The translations under genes were made by a program, and so were the position numbers. A stretch of 64,000 nt of DNA from Gnomoniopsis sp. IMI 355080 (lineage: Eukaryota; Ascomycota; Sordariomycetes; Diaporthales; Gnomoniaceae): contig JAPEVC010000036.1 of NCBI GenBank assembly GCA_027946555.1, positions 62,001-126,000 on the forward strand, given 5' to 3'. Under the pieces are notes generated by a model. That model did no database searches, was not told where the DNA came from, and saw nothing but the letters and a program-made list of their open reading frames with translations. Positions within the stretch are counted from its first letter, which is position 1. Every line of letters begins with the position of its first letter. This document shows, piece after piece, positions 57,669 through 64,000 of this stretch.

Positions 57669-58999
57669 CTAAACCAATGCCGCACCGAAAGCAAAGCCGA
57701 CAAAGGCTGGCATCATCAGCAAATACCATGTCCGGCTTTCTCTCCTTGTGGTAGCACTGTCAGGTATTTCTTTTGCCAGGCTAGCCGTGGCACTTCCGGT
57801 GGCAAGGAAGCAGCTCGCAGTCCCGCAGCTGTAACCGCTTGGGCAGCATCCAGCAGTTGGGCCAGCATTCGTGGGACACAGCGACCAACCTCCAGCACAG
57901 GTTCCGGTCGTTGTTGTGGCGGGCACGTCGGTTGCTGGCACTGCTATGGTAACACCACTGGAGATGATGGTCGTGTAGGCTGTGAATGGACAAGATGTCG
58001 TCTGACAGTCTCTCCCTGTTTGGCAGCAGCCGCCGCCGTACACGGCTGAGCAGGCATAGAAGCCTGTAGGGCAGAATTCTGACGAGGTCGATGTGGTGCC
58101 GGATGTTGGACGGACAGGAGCCGAGGCATCGCCGCTGCTAGACGTTGATGTTGAGGTTGAGGTGCTTGTCTTTGAGATCGTTGAGGTTGTTGATGAGGAA
58201 CCTTGACTCGTGGAGCTTGATGTTGAAGTGATTTGAGAGGTTGTACTCGTCGATGACACTGCTGTCGCTGTGGCTGTGCCACTCTGGGTGCCTGTGAAGA
58301 TGTCAGAATTCAAAGTCTGTGAGAGCGGAGAGACAGTCTCGCCGGCCAGAACTCACAGCCAACACTAGCACATGACCAGCCAGGTATGCAACAGCCTCCT
58401 CCGGACTCCGACGAACAGCCCTGCTGCTCTCCAGAACACGCAATCGTCCCAGTACAAGACTCCCCACTAGGACAGCACCCCACCGGGCCCAGACCCGTAT
58501 CCTCGATCTTTACGCATGAAGCGCCTGTTTGGCAGCAGCTGTTAGGGTAACCGATCGCCGAACAACTTGACGTGCCTGTCGGGCAAGCATAGTCCCTCCT
58601 CTCAAGTCTCGCCTTGATCATTCTAGCATTCCTGAATACCTCCCACGGGTCGATGCTGTACCTCGTGTCTAGGGCCCTTGAAGTACCATCGAAATGCGCC
58701 GCAAAGGGCGCGCGGTAGGATATTGAAGCGGATGAATTGACTGCCAACAGTGCCACCTCCTCCTCCGTCAAAAGTTCGTGCGCTGATACAGCTGCTTTGG
58801 CTTGCGTGCCGGCTTGGACCACGCTGTCTTGGTTTCCAAAAGCAAAGTATTCGTGTGTAAATTTCTCCCCTGCATCAGTCCCCATTTTGCGGATGGCTAT
58901 GGGTAGGTGCTGCGTCTCGGCATGGACATTTGTGACCTGTGCTGACATGAGCAGTATCAAGGACGTGGGGAGCCCTAATATGGATGGAGGCAGCATCAT
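57669..58999 (-). CDS. Secreted cysteine-rich, GPI-type protein
   Basis: Exon 1 is 58999-58357 and exon 2 is 58291-57669 (65-nt intron inside a Cys codon), giving 421 residues. A signal peptide (PTSLILLMSAQVTNVHA) starts a polar N-terminal half with FTHEYFAFGNQD and LDTRYSIDPWEVFRNARM. Four cysteine modules follow, each of the form C-x6-CS ... CCQTG/CCPSG ... C: YACPTG, VGCCPSGESC, GGGCCIPGWSC and, after the linker, FCPTGFYAC with GGGCCQTG and AGCCPSGYSC. A Ser/Thr-rich linker (TSTSTSTSTSSSGDA) separates the third and fourth groups. The end is basic, then hydrophobic (WYLLMMPAFVGFAFGAALV), fitting a GPI signal or single membrane anchor. The family is fungal and its function is unknown to me. 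It lies tail to tail with the cellulase, 205 bp apart. Confidence 0.75.
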
Positions 59000-59637
59000 C
59001 TTGAGTCTTTACGATGAAAATTATAGTGAGATACTCGAGTGGAAATGCTGCCGCCGGGACTGAGGGGCTTTGCGAGCTAACTCCAAGCAGGGAGCTATCT
59101 GTTCGGGCGCAAGGCTGAGTGCTATGGGACCAGATGGTCCATGCCTCTGTAATCGAAAGAAAACAGAATGTCAAAAATATCGAGGTCCCTTATCGAAGCT
59201 GATGTTGTTCTATTGTGGTGTAGGAGCCGATATGTCGTTCAGAGGACAGCCTTGCCAACTTGCAGATGTCGGCAAACGGGGCATTTCCATATTCGGGTGG
59301 CTGGGAAAGCTGAGGTCAAGAAGAAGAGCACTGGCCACCTTACTTATCGACAACGTTTGATCATGCCTCTGTAATGAACATTTATAGTCTGTTGAATTAC
59401 ATGTGGCATCACGAGCAATACGAGGAACTCAGACTTTACGAATTGTCTTGGGCTGAGTTGAAGTTATGAGGCGTCAACCTTTGCAGGACCGGGGCCCAAC
59501 TTGGCATAGTTACACAGCGTCATGTCACGTAGATCTGCGCACGCACGCGTCGTAGTGCATGGTCAACAGAAGATTGAGTGGGTATTTCCATTCCTTTGGA
59601 GATCGTCTTCTTAATTTGTGTAAGTACATGACCGCTC
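59000..59637. other. Intergenic region
   Basis: Upstream of the cysteine-rich GPI-type gene and downstream of MRM1. No coding frame supported. Confidence 0.6.
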
Positions 59638-61509
59638 CTAGAACAGCGCTTTGGCGTCCTCAATACCACCATTCTGTATGATAGCCCTACCTCTGACAAA
59701 GGCCGAGCACAGCAAACCGGTGGCCACACTGACATTCAGACTGTCCACGACCTTCGAGCCAGACATGTTCGGAATGCTTACCTCGCAATCAGCAGATCTT
59801 CGTAGTTGCCGGGCAAGACCTTCGCCTTCGCTTCCCAGAATCAAGATGCAGGGGTCGTTTTGCAGAGGATCGCTCTTCTCCAGATGCTGCATATCCACTT
59901 GCTTCCGGCTTGCGTCAACCTTCGGAGGTACAGCGGCATAAACCCTCCATCCGTTCTCCTTCGATGCCTGCACAAAATCCAGGGGTGAGTCGACTGCGAG
60001 CATGGTCATAGTCTCGGCTGCTCCCGATGAAGCTTTCAGCACCACGGGTGTGACCGGCGAAGACCCTCTTTGCGAAGTGACCACCGCTGTCACGCCCATG
60101 AAGCTGGCGGTGCGGATGATGGCGCCCAGGTTTTGCGGGTCCACAATTTCGTCCAACAACAAGACAAATGGCTTGTGTGAGCTCGGCTCGGTCATGATGA
60201 ACTCGGAGGTGCCGTTAATCTTCACATCCTCCGCAGACTGATGACCTAGGACCACCCTAAAGCCGGGCCAACTCTTTTCACCAGATACCTCGCCAAGTGC
60301 CTTTACTGGTAGTCGAGGTAGTGGCGATGCCTCGAGGACATAACCATTGTGTGGCCGGCTGCCACTCATCTTGTTCAGCAGAGGCAGCCTGCTTTCGTCG
60401 ACAAAGTTGACCTCGACGCCTTTTTTATGCGCCAAATCTGCCAGGAACTGGTCCTTGTCTTGACGAGTTCGATTCCCACCTTGATATATATAGAGCTTGT
60501 ACAACTTTCGGCGACTGGTAGATAGTGCGGCCTCGACTGTTGATGTGCCGTACAGAAATTGTGACGCGGCGGTGGTGTAAGGTACTGACAATGGTGGCGC
60601 GTACTTATTCCTGACCTTCTCCTTCCTATCGCCATCAAGTCTATCTGCATTCTCATCTTGGGCCTCTGATGGGCTTCTCTCGGCACGATCATACTCGCTT
60701 GGTCTCGGGTCGCGGGCATGGAAGGAATTTTTGCCGCTGTCATGTTTGCCACGACTGACCCCATCAGATCCACCGGTGCCAAAGCTGACCTCTCTGTCGG
60801 CGCCACGATGGCCACGATGGCCTAAACTATCAAAAGTTTGAGCATCGCGAGGATTTCTGCGTTCCCATTGTTCGCCATATTTCCTCTCGCCATTAGGCGT
60901 GCCTTGGCCGTGCTGTCTCAGACCAGATTTCTCAAAACCGACTCTCCGTGCATCGCGGGGCCTCTCATTCTGCGACTTGGCTCTTCCTTTTGAGCCAGCA
61001 AATTTTCGAGAGTTCATCAAACTCTCCACGTCTCCAGCTAGCATCTGCCGAGTGAATTCGTCATGCTGTATGTTGCCATTGTTGTGATCGTCTGTCCCCT
61101 TTAGCTGTTCGAGCAGCTTTCCGGTCTTGAACTGCTTCAAAAGACTATCTCCTCCAAGAGGATCCCGGGCATCCCCAAGGCGCTTTTGTCTCGATCTACG
61201 ACCGGGTCCGACCGGCTCTGTGATGTCTTTCTTGCCCTTCTTAATCTTGTAGTTGATTGGATTTTGACGCGCTATGGCTCTGGCACGCCGACGTTCTGCG
61301 GGGCTGAGGTACTTGTCTTCGGTGGAGGGCTGCCGTGTTTCCCTTTTCGGACCGGGACTCGAACCTTGTGGTCTTGCGCGCTCGGAGCGCCTGAGGCCCT
61401 CGTGAATGCCGGAAAGGCGGCTTGCGTTCCTGACGAGGGCTAGGGGGAGAAAGGTAGGTCGAATGGAAGAATTGCGCCCCACAATGGGCAGGGTGGTAAG
61501 TACTCTCAT
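59638..61509 (-). CDS. MRM1: Mitochondrial large-rRNA 2'-O-ribose methyltransferase
   Basis: Single-exon gene of 623 residues from ATG 61509; the frame continues upstream to 61626 without a better start. The first 40 residues are Arg/Ser-rich with few acids (MRVLTTLPIVGRNSS), fitting a mitochondrial presequence. A long basic, disordered part (about 50-320) rich in Arg, Gly and Asp follows; this makes it far longer than yeast Mrm1 (412). The SpoU/TrmH methyltransferase fills the C-terminus: substrate-binding domain (FLYGTSTVEAAL, RRKLYKLYIY), motif 1 LLLDEIVDPQNLGAIIRTA, motif 2 ILILGSEGEGL, motif 3 VVDSLNVSVA, with the knot typical of SPOUT enzymes. It should methylate a conserved guanosine of the 21S rRNA peptidyl-transferase loop using S-adenosylmethionine. 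Confidence 0.9.
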   Translation of the reverse strand: MRVLTTLPIVGRNSSIRPTFLPLALVRNASRLSGIHEGLRRSERARPQGSSPGPKRETRQPSTEDKYLSPAERRRARAIARQNPINYKIKKGKKDITEPVGPGRRSRQKRLGDARDPLGGDSLLKQFKTGKLLEQLKGTDDHNNGNIQHDEFTRQMLAGDVESLMNSRKFAGSKGRAKSQNERPRDARRVGFEKSGLRQHGQGTPNGERKYGEQWERRNPRDAQTFDSLGHRGHRGADREVSFGTGGSDGVSRGKHDSGKNSFHARDPRPSEYDRAERSPSEAQDENADRLDGDRKEKVRNKYAPPLSVPYTTAASQFLYGTSTVEAALSTSRRKLYKLYIYQGGNRTRQDKDQFLADLAHKKGVEVNFVDESRLPLLNKMSGSRPHNGYVLEASPLPRLPVKALGEVSGEKSWPGFRVVLGHQSAEDVKINGTSEFIMTEPSSHKPFVLLLDEIVDPQNLGAIIRTASFMGVTAVVTSQRGSSPVTPVVLKASSGAAETMTMLAVDSPLDFVQASKENGWRVYAAVPPKVDASRKQVDMQHLEKSDPLQNDPCILILGSEGEGLARQLRRSADCEVSIPNMSGSKVVDSLNVSVATGLLCSAFVRGRAIIQNGGIEDAKALF

Positions 61510-61945
61510 TGCATGATGATTATATGATAAAGGGAATCCAGACAGGACTATGTAGAGAAAGGTTGTGTAGAAAGGATACCTACTATATGAACCAATATTA
61601 GTTTTCAGAGAATTGGCCTTGCGCAATGCTTCGGCCGGCCCAATTTTTTTGACAGGGATTAACCCTTGTCGAGTGACGCCAGTCCCGCGCGCGTCTCAGT
61701 CGCGATTATTGACTTCATCGGCCCAAAATGGGAATGCGCCGCAATACCTCCTGCACTACTTTATTTCGCCTGACAGCAACAATACTTGGCCTGAGTTGAA
61801 TATGTGGCTCTCACAGGGTTGGACTCTTCTCCTGCCACTTCGAGTCCTAATTCATGACGGAAATGCTAATTGCCATGATGCGACAGACCAACGAGCCGCT
61901 GATTGTGACCTAATTCAATGCTAGGTTGCGCCAGCATTAGACACG
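61510..61945. other. Divergent promoter MRM1 / terminal gene
   Basis: Shared upstream region of two divergent genes. No coding frame supported. GC-rich around 61690. Confidence 0.5.
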
Positions 61946-64000
61946 ATGAATGAGCCTTCGCACTCAGATGAGGAGCTCCTGGCCCTGCTCCAGCCGCCTT
62001 CCATGCCCGATGAATTTGGATTTGAGTCCAACGGCCTTATGAAGGACACCTCGGATGACGATGGCGACGATGACCAACCACTTCCGGGCCCAGCACCGCC
62101 AGCTCCCATGGCGCCGATGATGGTAGCCCCAGCTGCTCCCCTGGCACCGATGGACATGGCAGGCTCGATAGATCAGAGACGACCCGATAACTCATCCTCA
62201 GACCCTTCCAAGGACATGACAAATGGAGTTGGCAGTTCCCAGCCCGAACCCACCCCCAATGGGCAGAAAGAGGAAGACGAGGACGAAATAACCTACGAGC
62301 CGGTCAAGACCCCATCCAGAACACCTCGGCCGGCTAAGTCCAGAACAAGTACAGTAAGATCAAGATCTAGACGGAAGCTAGCCTCTTCGCGATCAAGATC
62401 AAAAATTCAGGAGAAGACAGACTTGGACTCCGAGGAGGAGAACGGATGCAGTTCGACGTCGAAGCCAAAGACTGAGCAAAAGGCAGATTCGTTCCCTAAG
62501 ACGGTGCCAGAGATGGAGCAGGAACCAGAACCGCCCCGACCACCATCTTTGGAGTTTGAGATTGTCATCAACAGGATATCACCTCAAGCCATGCAAGAGT
62601 ACAAACCGGTCCCTCCCGGAGATTACATTTACCGTGTACTGGAGAAGATTCCAACGGGTGTCCCAGGAGAGACTTGGCTGTCTGTAGAGTTTGAGGATGG
62701 TCATGTAGATCAGGTAAGCACTTGCATCTGGCTATTTTTTATGCGCAGTATATTTCTCTGAGGACGCCTGTTGGTCTCTGGAGCTTCCCTGAATGATACC
62801 GGTTTTCATGATTGCTTGGGAACACTAGGGGGGGGGGGGGCAAGCATTAGCAGGACCACCTGAGCCTTCCCCATCGAGATAAGCCTTTGCTTCATCATTC
62901 ACCCTGACCATCACTCAAGCGTCTCTCTTCCTTTCCTCCCACTTCCACACCAAAATTTTAACCCGTCACACAACTGGACAAGATCACACCCTCACCTTAC
63001 TTTACTACGTCACGTCCTGTTCTTGAGTCCAAGGGGAAGTTTGTTCTCTTGAGGGCTAAGAGTAGGGTTTAAGGTGGTTAGCTGTCCATGCATCCTTCCA
63101 GGACACATTCTCATACCATTGGCCCAGCACACATCTCGAGAAGCCTTTACACCTGCAATCACACAAAGACCACAGCCATTTTCAGAACAGCAGAAGCTCT
63201 AAATCGAACTAACAAAATGGTCTGATCCTTCCCACTCCACAATGGACATCCAATTCACACCTTCTGGCATGTCATCAGGTGCTGTGAAGGCGAGTGCCGC
63301 ACAGGCCGCACTTCACTTTACCTTCAATCTCCTCACCTTACTGGCCTGTTTGAACTTCACATTGGTTATCCCAGAATCCATCCATACTCCCCCACCAACT
63401 GACATACTGTCTTTCTGCCTACTCTTATGCTTGCCCCACTTAATCGTACCAAATCGAAAAACATCAACAACTGACATCCATCTCACCTAGGTTGCCTTTG
63501 ACCAGCTATCCAGCTACCCCAACGGCCGGCAAGCCTTGGCCGACTACAACAGACCGAGAGACATGGACTACCCTGAGTATGACCACATCATTGGCTTTGG
63601 CGGTCAGGCCGTTAAGCGCAAGGCTACGCAGGATCCCGACTACGATTACCTCAAGGGGGAATCAGATGAAGGCGATCTACTGCAGGATGCCGATGAGCAG
63701 GACGGAGACGATGACGATATCCAAATACCCAACAAGCGGCGCCGTAATAAGCGACTGAAGGCGTTAACAATGACCGGCGTTCGGCGCAGCGGCCGTAGTC
63801 GTCCCGAGCAGCGACCCGTCTATAAGCAGCCGACCCTTTTCGACAAGGAGGACGACGGAGATGAAGACTCAGATTTTGGTGCGCGTGGCAGGCGAAAGAC
63901 CTTGCGAAAGAGAACTACCGCACAAAATATCGACGATGATGTCGATGAGCTCGGAGCTGGCGCAGACGAGTTCTCCATCGTCAAGTCTGATGTTCTCCCG
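61946..64000 (+). CDS. N-terminal part of a nuclear, probably chromatin-linked protein
   Basis: Exon 1 is 61946-62713 (256 codons). Exon 2 begins at 63491 (VAFDQLSSYPNGRQAL) in the same phase and is open to the window end, so the gene is incomplete. The start is acidic (SDEELLALLQPP) with Pro/Ala/Met repeats, then Arg/Ser-rich (KSRTSTVRSRSRRKL). A compact domain follows (FEIVINRISPQAMQEYKP ... YIYRVLEKIPTGVPGETWLSVEFEDGHVDQ) that reads like a chromo/Tudor-type beta-barrel. Exon 2 gives YDHIIGFGGQAVKRKA, acidic stretches, KRRRNKRLKAL and RRSGRSRPEQRPVYKQPTLFDKEDD. These features suggest a SNF2/CHD-type remodeller such as Mit1, but the ATPase would lie outside the window, so this is a guess. 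The intron is 777 nt, very large for this genome. Confidence 0.6.
62714..63490 (+). other. Unusually long intron (777 nt)
   Basis: Bounded by CAG|GTAAGC and CACCTAG|GTTG, joining two exons of the same phase and continuous protein sense (HVDQ|VAFDQ). Contains a G13 run at 62828-62840 and a long C/T-rich segment (62880-63060) that resembles a fungal promoter. No protein domain was recognised in its frames. Confidence 0.6.

Noticed and set aside
61355..61385. tRNA T-arm-like sequence (GGTTCGAGTCC on the minus strand)
   Set aside because: It is inside the MRM1 coding sequence, and no acceptor or anticodon arm can be formed around it.
63242..63490. 82-codon frame inside the long intron
   Set aside because: Hydrophobic and Thr/Pro-rich with no family signature. 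The flanking exons join in phase without it.

Overview
This window is nuclear DNA of a filamentous ascomycete (Pezizomycotina). The evidence is eukaryotic gene structure with many introns of about 50-120 nt, GT-AG borders, no operons, and orthologues of typical mould genes: a Hv1-type proton channel, fimbrin, a DDHD phospholipase, cellobiose dehydrogenase, a GH5 cellulase and Ser/Thr-rich GPI-type wall proteins. One decayed gene carries stop codons of the kind left by repeat-induced point mutation (RIP). I cannot name the species. The class is probably Sordariomycetes, but this is an impression only.

Layout. 0.2-6.6 kb: Mag2/RNF10-type RING protein (-), voltage-gated proton channel (+), a small cysteine-rich GPI-type protein whose second codon is a stop (+), and a GNAT acetyltransferase (+). 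8.7-15.3 kb: AHC1-like zinc-finger protein (-) with a long purine/pyrimidine-skewed upstream region, then an Alba-domain protein (+). 15.8-17.4 kb: a broken GT61 glycosyltransferase (-). 19.2-23.7 kb: VTC1 polyphosphate/vacuole subunit (-), Tctex-type dynein light chain (+), and a conserved-looking protein of unknown function (+). 26.5-30.7 kb: F-box protein (+) and choline-phosphate cytidylyltransferase (+). 31.6-38.2 kb: BAHD-like acyltransferase (-), HMCES/SRAP DNA-crosslink protein (-), fimbrin (-). 39.3-49.6 kb: RING/ankyrin-like protein (+), RNA polymerase III largest subunit (-), DDHD phospholipase (+). 50.2-59 kb: a secreted lignocellulose-related block with an 11-exon cellobiose dehydrogenase (-), a divergent GH5 cellulase (+) and a secreted cysteine-rich GPI-type protein (-). 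59.6-64 kb: mitochondrial rRNA methyltransferase MRM1 (-) and the 5' part of a nuclear, probably chromatin-related gene (+) that runs off the window.

Most genes are unrelated housekeeping genes. The exception is the cellobiose dehydrogenase/GH5 pair, which share one 3 kb intergenic region and act on the same substrate chain: the cellulase produces cello-oligosaccharides that the dehydrogenase oxidises. I found no CRISPR array, rRNA, convincing tRNA, or intact transposon. I also found no clearly undescribed multi-gene system. The points most worth following up are the proton channel, the start-stop cysteine-rich gene, the GT61 pseudogene, and a recurring palindrome centred on CCTAGG in the gene-free stretches.

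Exon borders were placed by eye from reading frame, GT/AG signals and family conservation. They have not been checked against transcripts.
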